Shown here: positions 22,000 through 33,699 of the stretch, in pieces
How the letters are laid out: every line of letters begins with the position of its first letter
How positions within the stretch are numbered: position 1 is the stretch's first letter
Made by a program: the position numbers and the translations under genes
Assembly (NCBI GenBank): GCA_902729315.2
Contig: LR746270.1
Location: 4,287,221-4,337,220 of the forward strand
Direction of reading: 5' to 3'
From: Spirodela intermedia
Taxonomy: Eukaryota; Streptophyta; Magnoliopsida; Alismatales; Araceae
DNA: 50,000 nucleotides
The notes under the pieces: model-generated
Seen by the model: only the letters and a program-made list of their open reading frames with translations
What the model was told of the DNA's origin: nothing
Database searches by the model: none

Positions 22000-23085
22000 T
22001 TCTATAAAGTTGATAATGCTCCATTTTCATATGCACAGTAAGGTTAAATAATGTTAATGTCGCATAATTCTCAAAAAATGATATATATTTGGTGAAAAAT
22101 ATGATTTAACTTTTTTATTATTTTTGATAATATTTTGGAATTGTCTAGAATCAAATCAACTCAAGAATGAACATGTGTGTACAGATGTGTTGATCTTTGA
22201 ACGAAACACGATCTGCACATTAAAATGAAAACGTAAAAAAACCTAAAATAAAAATATTAATTCTATTGACTGTCCTACTCTAACCTATTTTATTTGAGTT
22301 TTACTTTATTTTTCAAGGCCGAAAAGCCTTGAAAAGAATTATATAAATTTTGGGATCAAGGAAACAACCCATTTTCGTGAGCTCCTAATTATGTGAGAAG
22401 AACTATTCAAGCATGAGAAGGGGCTTCATTCAAGACCAGAAAAAACCCATTAGGAGAGCGTCTAATATAGTCAAAAGAGATAGTGGAGAGATATAAGGAA
22501 GATTCACTCAAATAAGAAGCAGTTATGAACTGAAAAAAAACAAACCAGAATTGGAGTACCGATCTTGAAGAAGGGGGAGCTCCGATCCTGAAGGAGGGGG
22601 GCTAAATCCTTGGAGAGAGGGGGAGAAGAAATAAAGAAGAGAGGAAAGGAGGGATTGAGTGGTTGGTGGACGGACCAAAGGCAAGGAAGAAAGTTGAAGA
22701 GCAAAGCGAAGAGCAAAGGATCTTGGCGCTAACTGACTACATTCAACAAAGTCCTTTGGAATCTTAATTTTTGTGTGATTTTTTTTTCTGTTCTTTGGGT
22801 GACAGACATTGAACAAAGAGAACCTTTCTCAAATTTATTGAATCGAAGTATTTTTCTTCTTATTTTTTTAGGTGATAGACAAGGAAACGTAAGAGCTTTA
22901 AGTTTCATTCTAAGTTTTCACCATTGCAAATTTAATTAAGTTTTAATTATACTTCATTACACACTCTTTTGTTGTCCTTGGTGACAGACAGAAATAAAGA
23001 TATTTCTGTTCTAACTTTTAAAATTTAATTGAAATTTAATATTTTACAATGTTTTTTTTAAGGACTTTGTTGCATGATGAATAGT
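22000..23085. other. AT-rich DNA present only in the left arm
   Basis: No gene is seen. A GGTGACAGACA-like motif occurs near 22798 and 22980, with a GGTGATAGACA variant near 22871, each after T-rich DNA. The frames at 22504-22816 are low-complexity Ser/Phe/Leu. A retroelement fragment is possible. Confidence 0.35.
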
Positions 23086-24006
23086 TGAGTTTGATTTTCT
23101 TTTTAGTTTTCACGAATTTATTTATTTTAGTTTATCCTTGATTGATAACCAGGGCAGGTCTAAAATTCATTTATTTTCAATTCATTTCGGATCTTTACTT
23201 CAAATATTTCAAAACATTCTCAAAGTTAATAGAATCTACTCTATTGAAAATTACCCTTCCCATCTTTCTACGTCACAATTTTTAAACTAGTTTCTTCTAT
23301 TTATGATTTAAACATCTCCTCATTATAACCTTCCATCTTATCTGAAGATATTGAAAGAAATAAACATACGAAATCAATTGATAAACGAGGCTGATAAGTA
23401 ATGAAGAGACAGTTTTATCATTAACCTTATCCTATTTGGTTTTTCTTCTTTTTCTTTGACTCCTTTTCATTTAAAAAAAATAAAATCAATGAAAATTAGT
23501 TCTCACCATTCTTGAGGTTCAATATGAGGTTACACTAATTCTAAAATTCATTTACAAGGTTTCACTATAAATATGATAAATTTGTATGTATTAAAACATG
23601 ACAACTAATGTTTAATCAAATGTCAACCGTGGGTTCATCATCATCGAAACCATTCTGTGAAGTCTATCTAATTTCACCGATGTCTAGTGGAAACCTGATT
23701 TTGGCCCTTCCAGATGCAATCATAGTGGGCAGTATTATGACAACACAATTACATTTATTTAACAATTATTAGAGTTTTAGAGTCATTTATGCTTTCAAGG
23801 TTCTAATATTGGTGTAACCAGCATAGAGTATTCATCTGAACTAGGCTGAGTAGTAGAGAGCATTAGGTCATCTTAACCTTTTGAGATTGAGTGCTGAAGA
23901 GTATAAATTTATTGATTGACATCCTTAGGGAATATCAGTTTCAAACATTTTTAACTCCATACTTAGCTACCATGGTAATATTTCAGTGGAATATATGTTG
24001 GTAGAT

Positions 24007-24614
24007 TGTTGGAGGTGTCAGCCCATCATGTTTGACTCAATCTAGAGATGTCCGAGGAGTCTCCTCCTATTTGACCCATTCGGGGGATGTGGAAAGAGTG
24101 AGGGATAGAGTCACAATTGTCACCTCATCCCCATTGACTCATTTAGGGGTTGTGCAGGGAGAGAGTGGGAAATGAAGGTGGTTGAAACCATTACTTTTGT
24201 GATGTGCAGGCCTAGCCACATGTAGGTCAAGATTGCCTCCTTTTGGGTTGGTGGTTATCTTCTCTTTTTCTGTAGATAAGATATGTATTTCTTCTTTCAT
24301 GAGTATGATAGACGATAAAAATCTCTCTTTTGATTTTATTATCTCTCTCCATTAACATTTTTCCTTTTCTTGGTCTTTTTTCTTCTTTTTATTATAGGTA
24401 AAGTTCTTATAGAAAGAGATAAGAGTTTATTGTTGACTCTCTTGTATGTGAGTCGTCTCACGAGCATTGAGACGTAGATTAGAAGTGTTAGGTAGAAGTC
24501 TCTTTCTTATCAAGACTCCTGATAGTTAGGTGATTTCTATTTTACTCTGACTGATATCTAGAAATTAAATTTTCATTATTATTGTGATCTTGTACTTGCA
24601 TATTTATTCCTACA
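24007..24614 (+). mobile_element. Solo LTR
   Basis: A 608-bp segment begins TGTTGGAGGTG and ends TTCCTACA (TG...CA). It is flanked by the perfect 5-bp direct repeat TAGAT (24002-24006 and 24615-24619), the usual target-site duplication of LTR retrotransposons. No internal coding region is present, so this is a solo LTR left by LTR-LTR recombination. The same insertion is in the inverted arm at 40549-41164, and an empty paralogous site is at 32935-32939. Confidence 0.85.
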
Positions 24615-24972
24615 TAGATATGCCAATGTCAATCTATCCTCGCAGGGATGGAGCTTATTAATTACACTTGACATCTTGTATCAATGCACGGAAAGATGAG
24701 AAGAACAACTGAGCTAGAGAAAACAAAGAAATTTATTGTAATATCAGTGGTTGGTCTTATTCCATGGAATCATGAGACATGAGTGATAATTAGTGACCAG
24801 TCAAGCACAAGAGGCTGAGGATGAAGAAGGCATGAAAACAACCCTAAGTGGTTGATTACGGCAACACTTATTTGGTTCTTAAGCAAGGTACAGATGGACC
24901 CCCTCACCAGACAAGGACCCAGCCACACCAAGAACAGCATTCAGGGGCCTTCCAGCCAGCCATGGGCAAGGA

Positions 24973-25692
24973 CTACTGCTTTGGGCATGGCTTGATGGAG
25001 TAGCAGCAATGGAAAATGGTGCTGCAGCACTTGCCCTAGACGAAACCTTTTCGTCCTATGGATTATTGAACAGTCCGAAAGGCTCCTGTAGTGCCACCTG
25101 AACCTATAGCTCAGCGAACTACAAACTCATCTTACTTGAGATGCCTCCACTTTTTGCCAAACGTCCTAAGCAGCACCTACATACATAGAAAGATTAGTGA
25201 GATGGCATAGTATAGGGAAGCTACATAAGGGTTCAACAGAAAAAGTACAGGCTCAATAATTCTTCATAACTATATAAATGGAAACCTAATAATGATGGAT
25301 AAGAGAGTGGAGATTATAATCCTTCTAAAGAATAGCATCATCCCATTCGAAACTGAGTTATTCATGTTTAGTTCTCTCAACGTGTGTTAGAATAGTTTCT
25401 CATGTCACAATCGTAGACGAATGAGTGTGGTGCTTCGTGATTCTTCTATGTTCCATCTTGTTAACAACATAAATCAGATAAAAATAGTTGAGGCCTAGAT
25501 ATTGGAGCTTTGATATAAAGAAAACAATTAAATTGTTCAACTCGAAATCACATTTTATCTCTCGCTCAATGCACACAGGTCATCAGTTGAGTGTGGTCTG
25601 TGTGGATAGACAAGTGGAGTACCGGCGGTAGCAAATAGCAGAAGGAGCATGACAATCAGGAGGATGGTGGGGAGTACATGGATGGGAGACAT
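24973..25692 (-). pseudogene. Defensin pseudogene c'
   Basis: Exon 1 (25623-25692, 70 nt) is intact, encoding a signal peptide (MSPIHVLPTILL start) with a phase-1 GT donor. Exon 2 (about 24973-25176) follows a TAG acceptor but reads a stop at its fourth codon. Many of its cysteine codons have changed by C-to-T type changes (for example TGC to TAT or CAT). The final CPKQ stop is still recognisable. The pattern fits decay of methylated CpG sites. The inverted counterpart is at 39467-40186. Confidence 0.72.
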
Positions 25693-25750
25693 GGGTGAAG
25701 CAGGCAAGGAAAAATGAGAGTGACAAGGGGAGGAAGCTGGCTAGGTCACA

Positions 25751-26170
25751 TGTTGGCGATGTTAGTCCATCCCCACTGACCCGTTCGAGGGTTGTACAGG
25801 GAGTGGGTACGTGAAATAGGGGTTGTTAAAGCCACTATCTACTAGATATTTGGGCCTGTCCTCATAGATCGTTAATGGACACTTTTTTTTGGGGTAGTTA
25901 TCTTCTCCCGTTTCTTGCATAAGTAGGGCATTTGTTTCCATCGTTTGGAGTGAGCGAAGAACTTCTTTTCTTCTTGGGATCTCTCTTTTCTCTTGGATCT
26001 CTTGTCTCTCCATCAAATCTCCTCCCTTTTGTTGGCCTCTCTTGTTTCTTCTATTGTAGGTGAAGCTCTTATAGAAGAAGCAAATAGTCTATTATTTGTC
26101 CAATAGTGTGTGGGTCGTTTCAAGGGCGTTCAAATGTGGATTAAAGGCATCTTGGTGGAAGGCTTGTTCG
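25751..26170 (+). mobile_element. LTR fragment replacing a defensin exon 2
   Basis: It starts TGTTGGCGATG and resembles the first two-thirds of the solo LTR at 24007, but is diverged and lacks a clear CA end. It lies between the c-type promoter at its left and the intron of the b-type exon 1 at its right, so it marks a rearrangement that removed an exon 2. The 84-codon minus-strand frame inside (25762-26016) is not a recognised protein. Confidence 0.5.
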
Positions 26171-26179
26171 CATTTTAGT

Positions 26180-27230
26180 GTCATGCCATCATACGAACTT
26201 TTATGAAACCCATTGGCACGGATTGCGATGTTATTAACATTATGCTTTATTTGCGGATAATTAATTACATGTTAAACGATCAATTCAGAATAAAGAAGAA
26301 CCGTGTACGCACATATTTAATTTAGTTCAATTACTAAAGATTATTCTGATATGCTAAAACCCTAGATATATGAAATTACTGCCGGGTGATCCCCAATGGG
26401 TAGAGTGGAGGATTACTTATGGTAATAAGCAGCGAGATGATCATAACTAGCAGGAAGACGACAGGGAACAGCTGGACGCGAGCCATGCACAAAGCAAGCT
26501 TGAACAAGCCGAGGATGAGAGAGAGAAAGATGGGATGAAGAGAGGGGACGCGCTGGGGCACTTATTATATAGATAGAAGACAGATGTATTACACTTCAAC
26601 ACGCGCCCTTTGATCATCTTGAGGACGCCTTATAGACGGTTATATGAAAAATGTCACTTAATCTACGTCCGCATTAATGCTGATAGCAGCCATAGGGTAA
26701 TAGTCAATTCGCCCCGACACACCACGCCGGCACTGCGGTCATCAATGCTGGTCTAGCCAATGGGCAGCTAGAGCGCTAGTGAACAATAGAATCTGATGCA
26801 TGGATAAGGCCAGCCAGTATTGACATTTTGATTAGACTCATTTAGGGCTATGTAGATCAATAAGTACTCAAAATTGAGGATGACTTTACCATTCCCCTAC
26901 ATCTCAAACCATCTGTGTTTTCTATTGTCTCCTCCCCGACTTCTGCATCTGTATTTTTATTCTTCGTGGCATCTAAAGTCAATGACAGTGAAAGGAAGAT
27001 TGTGCAGACTCGAGTTTCTAAAATACTATTGTGACAAAACTTCTAAACTTCTAAATTTGCCATTTTTTTTACGGTGACATATGGTTCGGCCTGAATACAT
27101 GGGGCTCTGGGCAGATCCTCCTTATCCTAGGTCGGCTAGCCCGGCACATCCCCAGCAGGAGCCGCTTTGGTAACAGAGAGGGGTTTGATCGTCACTCGAG
27201 AGGGACAAGGTACATCAGGTGAGGGGCATA
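26180..27230. repeat. Gene b unit, diverged third copy (5' part)
   Basis: Aligns with 4475-5555 (intron, exon 1 and upstream region), with many substitutions compared with the b/b' pair. It shows how far an independent copy has drifted, in contrast to b and b'. Confidence 0.7.
26417..26486 (-). pseudogene. Orphan defensin exon 1 (b type)
   Basis: A 70-nt exon 1 encodes an intact signal peptide (MARVQLFPVVFLLVM) with a phase-1 GT donor. Intron homology to gene b continues to about 26178, then stops just before the acceptor, where LTR-derived DNA begins. Exon 2 is missing. Promoter elements are retained (upstream block at 26820). Confidence 0.7.
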
Positions 27231-27239
27231 GGAGGATTC

Positions 27240-28765
27240 TTTGTGGGACGATATTTTTATGCTGAAGGAAGAAGAACACTGGTGAATACAAGGAGAGGAG
27301 GATTCTCTGAACTATCTCATGTATCTCTACTGTTACCTTTCTTTCTCATGTGATTGCATCAATCTTCTGCCGTGTAAGATGGGAATGACTACACTAATCT
27401 TCCCCAACTTAAAGTCCCGCATAGTTATGCTCTCTTAGGCTTGATCAAATTAATTATTTACTCTTAAGACAAGATGAAAAAGAGACAAGCACCATAGTCA
27501 TTTCTGTGGAAGCCTTCCATAGTAAGCCCCATAGTATTGGTGACTATGTAAATCCAACGATTATTTTCGTTCGTCCTATGCATGGCATCATGGGAACTAA
27601 ATCAAGCAATTATCGCACTTCACAAACAGTCAACTCAATTTTTAGCAGCAAATAAGCATCAACATTTCTCCTATGGTTCAGCCTCAAACTATCCTAGACT
27701 TTAATAGATCCTCACTTAGTTTCTATTACACATTGGTAGTAGAAATACTGAATTATAGAGTGTCAACTTGCCTCTCCACAATATTTATCACATGATATTT
27801 TCCTATACAATCACTGATCACTAACCCTTCATTTAGACTATTCACAGTGCATATCTCTAAAATAGTTGATGCTCTCCACACATACTTTTGCAGTAGCCAA
27901 TTGTCATTATGACCCCTTACAACAAACAAACGAAATGAGTTGTTCAGAAAATGGCTTCTAGGAAGAAAAAAATTTGGTACAGGTCAGTCAACTATTGACT
28001 ATCACAGTTAATCATGGCATGTGAATTGAGTTTCATATTTTAGAGCACAAGAATACCCGAGAAGTGATAAATAAGTTTATGATGGCCACAACATATGAGG
28101 TAGTTTAGTCATCTGCGTTAGCATTGATTTTCATTATTTGTTGATACGAAGATATTAAATACTTATAAGTTTAAGAGGATACAATAATTTGGGCAGCTAG
28201 AATCGAATATTATCTATCAAATAATCGTATGGAATATTTTTTATTTCAGGTTAAAACAAACGAGAATAAGGTGTAATAGATCTTATTATTGAGCCTGAAA
28301 AAGCTGGCCACAGATGTTTACGAGTGTCCTTATGTTTAAGGCATTTGGCTCGTGCTTTTTGCCATTTTTTTTCCTTGTAGACTGATCAATATCCTATAAT
28401 AGTAATGTCAAGCGTTTCAAACTATGTAAGATGCATAGCACAAGTGAGGTGCAACCAATTGAAAGCCATTGATCACCTTTTCCATGATTCTAAATTTAAT
28501 AGGACCCTTAATTCATACCTTATTGCCGATAACTAAATTAGTCACATTGATATATTCATGTTTACTTTTGTAATAATTAAGGATACACCTTTTGCATACA
28601 TGCATGTATACTTGAAGAAGGCATGTAAATGTACAAAAGTGTTGGTATATAGTATCTCAATCTAGCATACGCTAATGATCTTCATTATTCGTTATATTTT
28701 CATACATAGAAATAGTACTACTCCCCAACCCTAGTAAAAAACAAAAAGTCATACAAACTTTTGCA
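27240..28765. other. AT-rich DNA without recognisable gene
   Basis: I see no coding frame, exon relic or terminal repeat that I can support here. Confidence 0.5.
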
Positions 28766-28769
28766 CTGC

Positions 28770-29800
28770 ATGATGAAGATTAAAATTTTAATATCTCCTA
28801 CTTTTTCCCGTATTGGCTTACCCATATTATTTATCGTTCCATTTATAATGAATCAATTACTATTGTAAGTGGTAGACATTACATACTTTCGTTCTCCACG
28901 TGACTAATTTTTTTTGATCATCCGAGTTATTAGTGCATCTACTACTCATATTCTGAGCGCCTTATTTATCCATATAATTTAGAATCAATCCATGATTAAT
29001 TGAGTGGCTTTCACAGGTAAATTACCTGTTACTCTAAGGAAGTCCAAGATTGAGCACAAAAAATTTAATCTTGAAAGATGGCTGAGATATTCGTGAGGGA
29101 GGACATTGTTGAGATATGGCTCATATCTTGTTTTGGTCTGATAAGGCGGACTGTAAAAGATGCACTGGGCCATATACCAGCCCAACCAAAAAAGTGAGAG
29201 GCTCCGAAGTATTTTTTCTTTTAGCTTTTGTCGGATGAAAATGTTGTAAATTTTCATGGAATTGAAAAGTTACGGTTTTTTATCCAAGTGAGGTTGAGTT
29301 TTGTTCGGTGTGTGTTTACTCTTGGCGGCTCTGCCCTTTTTTTATCCTAGAGATGGATATCAAGTCCCAACGATGAACCCCAAAATTTAGTTTCCCCTCC
29401 ATGTCAATATCTCTCTCTTTTGTCTCTGTTGATCAGCAGTATCCCTAACCCTCGCTTCCCCAAGGTCATTTTTTCTCGGAGCTAGGTTTGCTTTCATATT
29501 GTTTGGAGAAGGCGCAGCCACGGTATATATGGAAACACTCCGTTTATTCATAATCAATTATTTAATTTATCAATTTTGTTCGATATGAAATTTCTAATAC
29601 ATATTACCCATACATTTAAATGCCCTTATATTTGTGTATTTTACTATAAATAATATCTAATATTACACACTATAAAGTATTGAGAGGGAATCAAACAGTA
29701 AATTTCAACATGGGCCAAAGAGCAATATCGTGGACAAAATCTTCCGTCATCACGAACCACTCGATATGGACAAGGCTGGAACAAAACAGCTTTAAATTCC
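28770..29800. repeat. Repeat unit D, copy 3
   Basis: Related to 13.4-14.3 and 20.4-21.2 kb in the same orientation. It carries CTTCCCCAAGGTC and CTCGGAGC landmarks. It passes directly into inverted repeat-C and gene-b 3' flank sequence at about 29.82 kb. Confidence 0.6.
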
Positions 29801-29819
29801 TCTGTCGTTCTTCAAAGTG

Positions 29820-31070
29820 TCTCATATCTTGGTACATCACATCGTGTAGAAGCAGTGGGCTTTACCCTGAAGTGGATAGAATGTTGTTGAACTATGGTTC
29901 AAAATAAAAGTAAAAATTAAGCTTGAAAGCCATGTTAGCCGGCGATTTCATTTACATGGACAAAAATAGGTAAGGATGTGAAGGGGCAGAACAAGCTCGA
30001 AGTCCTGCCTGGCCCAGGCCAACGGGCTGGATATGCCCTAGGTTTGAGTGTTGCCGGGAGCTTGAAGATCTTAAAATGTTCTATGCCCCTAAACCTATCA
30101 GGTTGCGATACATAGAATGGTGGGGGCATCAGAAATCCCATTTAGATCAGTCCCAGTTTGGGCTGGACTCGCGTTTAATTGAGGTTGTTAGATTTGGATA
30201 CGCCTAAAGAAATGATTTTGCTTGTGACAAAGCCTTCTCTAGTGGAATCAGATTGATGACGAAAAATCTGATTGATGATTCAAAATTAGTAATCATGCTA
30301 TATGAGCACCGTGAAACGATTGTAATAACTACAGAATAAGCCGTTTTACTATTTTTATTTGTTCAATATTGTCTCAATTGAAGCATAATATCGTATTCAT
30401 TTAGGTAAATATGAGGATATATTTGATAATGAGTTTTCAGAAAATGAGGAATTTAGATGATGCTTTTGTAAAGGGTTTAGTGTTTTGAATCTTGTTGACT
30501 CCTTGCTTTCTATGCGCAAATTTGCGTAGCATAGCAATCATCAACCTTTGAAGGTACAAAAGAACCTGAGAGGCTAATACTAAATAACCAGTGTATAAGA
30601 ATGACGGAACTGTCTTGTTTGTAACCCTACAAGGAGTAGTGAAGCGTCTGAGGATTTCTTTGATCCATTGACTAACATATATCCAACGGTCGTAAATCCT
30701 GTACCTTTTTTGGTAATCCTACAAGATGTATAACTTTTACGGATGTTGACCTTTAATGGTGCTCTGAATGTTCACAAGCTATTTATACTGTTAAAGTCGT
30801 CCAGAACATGTTGATTGATGATGGAAGCCACGAAGTAAGTACAAGAGGAGCCAGAGAAAATAGTTAACCCAGAGCAGAGAGTGCCACAGCCTTCAACCTC
30901 GCTGCATCTTCTGTCTCCACTGCTTCTATTTTGTTCACATTCCGTTCCCCTTATTCACTATCATCTCCTCTGCCATCCACTCTAATCTCAGTGGCCGCTG
31001 TCCTGGTGACAATGCAGCTATTTGCCACAAGCTATGCCGCCTTGAAGAAAAATAAAGTAATCTTGAACTA
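29820..31070. repeat. Inverted copy of gene b 3' flank and repeat unit C
   Basis: 29.82-30.03 kb is the reverse complement of about 3.8-4.0 kb, followed by an inverted unit C (30.03-31.07) that is closest to the copy at 17-17.9 kb. Gene b itself is absent. On the plus strand a stop-to-stop frame, 30864-31055, holds a CPGDNAAICHKLC motif. Confidence 0.65.
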
Positions 31071-31077
31071 GAGTTGC

Positions 31078-31123
31078 AAAAGTGGTCATATCAGATTTGG
31101 GTCCCAAAGATATGACCACTTTT
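31078..31123. repeat. Perfect 15-bp inverted repeat
   Basis: AAAAGTGGTCATATC (31078-31092) pairs exactly with GATATGACCACTTTT (31109-31123). Between them TTTGGG and CCCAAA form a further inner stem. It sits at the edge of repeat unit C, next to very AT-rich DNA. Confidence 0.75.
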
Positions 31124-31129
31124 ATTTAA

Positions 31130-31780
31130 GATTTCATAAAATCAGTCCCAAAAGTAATCCTGATCAAATCTCCTGATAGCTACGATTCAATTAAGATTTT
31201 ATTTAATAGAAGAATTTGTTAAATCTTATTAAATTTTAACAATAATTTCTTCATTCAATTACGATTTTTTTGATTTGTATATATCTTAATTTGATCAATT
31301 AAATCATCTATAATTGTTCATGTAAGAATCATCATATAGAACTCTATTTCTCTTTGAATTATTTTTGTTGGGATGCTAATGTCATCTTGACATCCGTACA
31401 CAAGTTTTCCTCTTTCAAAATTTTTTAAATATATTTTAAATTCATAGATTAATATAAAATCATCAAAAATTATCTTTCTTGAGAAAATTCTAAAATATTA
31501 TCATATATTATCTTACATCCTTGTAACTGACTAATAAATTTCCTAATATTTGTGGAACATTTAAAAAATATATAATTGATTTATTTATACTAAAATATTT
31601 ATAAAAAACTAAAAAAAATATTATTTTAGTTTTATATATTTTAAATTTGTGTGATTTATTATACAACTATTAAATTGCATTAGTTAGGAGGTGCCTCCCA
31701 CTTCCTAAGGGTGGTGGGGATTATTCTAAGGGTTGTGCACTCTCCCTGATAATCCAAGGGCTGAGAATGGGCACGACCAA
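31130..31780. other. Very AT-rich DNA
   Basis: No gene or exon relic is seen. Confidence 0.5.
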
Positions 31781-32412
31781 GAGAAGAATAAAAGGTTATT
31801 TGAGGAGAGAAAATATGATTTCATTCATTGGAGGGGGGCGTCCAAGAGGGAGAAGAGGAGATCTCCACAAACTTCACCCCTTGAGTCAATCTAATAACTC
31901 TAAGGAGGGATCCATTTTAGGGCTCCAAAATGACATATAGAAAGCATATTTCATTTATTTGGTTCGTTCATTATGTATTACATTTTATTTTGAATGAATA
32001 AGTTTTATTTTCTTATTATATTCTCTTCTTCTTGGGACCCTCTTGGTGAGGAAGAGTTTAAAGCGTAGGAAGGGATTCAGTTCTTTGATCCTTAAAGAGA
32101 AGAATAAAAGGTTATTTGAGGAGAGAAAATATGATTTCATTCATTGGAGGGGGGCGTCCAAGAGGGAGAAGAGGAGATCTCCACAAACTTCACCCCTTGA
32201 CTCAATTTAATAACTCTAAGGAGGGATCCATTTTAGGGCTCCAAAATGACATATAGAAAGCATATTTCATTTATTTGGTTCGTTCATTATGTATTACATT
32301 TTATTTTGAATGAATAAGTTTTATTTTCTTATTATATTCTCTTCTTCTTGGGACCCTCTTGGTGAGGAAGAGTTTAAAGCGTAGGAAGGGATTCAGTTCT
32401 TTGATCCTTAAA
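31781..32412. repeat. Tandem duplication, two 316-bp units
   Basis: 31781-32096 is followed immediately by a near-identical copy, 32097-32412. I saw two substitutions, near the GAGTCAATCTAAT/GACTCAATTTAAT site. It is non-coding and recent. Confidence 0.9.
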
Positions 32413-32560
32413 GTGACACTAGGTTTATCCTAAACTAGAATTCAACCCTTTTACCCTTCCTCTGCTTTCCTTGATATATGTGGATATCTTGATTTATCAA
32501 GATTGATCACATATCTTGATAGGGCATGTTTATGATACTTTAGATCTTTCTTTTGATCCT

Positions 32561-33330
32561 TGCATCAAGCCATGCCCAAAGCAGTAGTCATCGGCAAGGG
32601 CTCTCTGGCAGCCTTCCTCAGCGCCGTTGCCGGTGTGCCTCTCTCGTTCTCTGGTGACTGGGGGGTTTTGTCTTTAGCTTGTTTCCGAACCAAATGAGTT
32701 TCGCTGTAATAAACCACCTCGGGTTGTTTTCTCGTCTTTTTCTTCATCCTCAGCTTCTTCTCCTTTTCCAGTAGCATGTCATCAATCGTGTTTGACGAGT
32801 CCTAGGAATAAGACCAGCCACCAGTACTACACTAACTTCCTCAGTTGTTCTTCACAGCTTCTCGTACATTGATAAAGGACGTAAAGTGGAAACGGTGGGA
32901 TCCATCCCCACCGAGGATAGATCGCCGTCGGCGTATCTACCAGCCTATACTCCACCGAAATTTTCCAATGGTAGATAACTATAGAGTTAAATAATGACTG
33001 ATTGTAACTATGTATTTCAATCATTAAATTTATACACTTGAGAATTCAGTCCCAAATAAGGGCATAAAAGAGTAGGATAATCCCAAAATCCTGCCCGGCT
33101 CGGCTTGTTCTCGACGAATGCCCTTTGCAGGTGGCAGCATCGTGAAAACCTTTAAAGCATACACGACTCTGAAACCCTAATGATCAGTTAAATAAACCTA
33201 TTTATACAACCCTAATTCTTGTCGGTATGGTCGGGCCCGGGCTGGATGGATCACCATCAGGTTTCTAAGAGGTAGTTGGTAGTCGATAGACTTGTTGAAT
33301 GATTTTCATGCTGACGATCCCACGGTTGCC
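32561..33330 (+). pseudogene. 3' fragment of a c-type defensin gene
   Basis: It begins within the last codons of exon 2 (TGCATCAAGCCATGCCCAAA to TAG at 32585-32587) and continues collinearly with the 3' flank of the c-type gene at 40158-41560. It lacks the solo LTR found there. The rest of the gene is missing upstream, where unrelated DNA abuts. The 70-codon minus-strand frame here is a shadow. Confidence 0.6.
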
Positions 33331-33333
33331 AGT

Positions 33334-33450
33334 CTAGAAGCATCGTGCTCTCTGTTCACAATTCTTCAGGACGCATGGCTTCGTCGAGGGAGTGTCACCG
33401 CATCATTCGCCGTCCCTACTAATACAGCAAGCCGTGCCCAGGGCAGAAGC
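33334..33450 (+). pseudogene. Defensin exon 2 relic
   Basis: The plus strand retains RMASSREC-like residues and the KPC end of a defensin exon 2. Several cysteines are lost and a stop falls inside the final Cys-x-Cys region. It is related to the minus-strand relic at 21860-21985. The 119-codon frame spanning it (33292-33651) is in another frame. Confidence 0.45.
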
Positions 33451-33699
33451 CATAAATCCTCATGGACCCGTCACTGCCGGTACGTGTCTACGGGTGCCGT
33501 CAACAAGTTTTCTTTCTCTACCTCACTGATGTGGGGCGAGATGCTGCGGGTAGAGTCAGGGACTCCATCTCATAAACGCTGGTCAGCTGTAATTCCTGTT
33601 ACTTTCAATAGTCCTGTCTTTGTCCTAAGCTTCAGTTGTGAGGCTCCATGAAATCTGTTTGAGATCGATGAGCTTCAACCCCACGAGGACAGATCGTCC

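Larger units (their letters stand above)
19690..25560. repeat. Long inverted repeat, left arm (distal part)
   Basis: Matches the reverse complement of about 39620-46000 in two blocks. 19690-20630 and 20590-21545 pair with 45.0-46.0 and 42.1-42.97 kb, split by an insertion in the right arm. 23085-25560 pairs with 39.62-42.09 kb. A 1.5-kb segment at about 21546-23085 is present only in the left arm. In the right arm this block is contiguous with the partner of 5584-10935. Confidence 0.82.

Noticed and set aside
33292-33651. 119-codon plus-strand frame
   Set aside because: Runs out of frame with the defensin exon 2 relic beneath it; no conserved partner at 21.7-22.0 kb.
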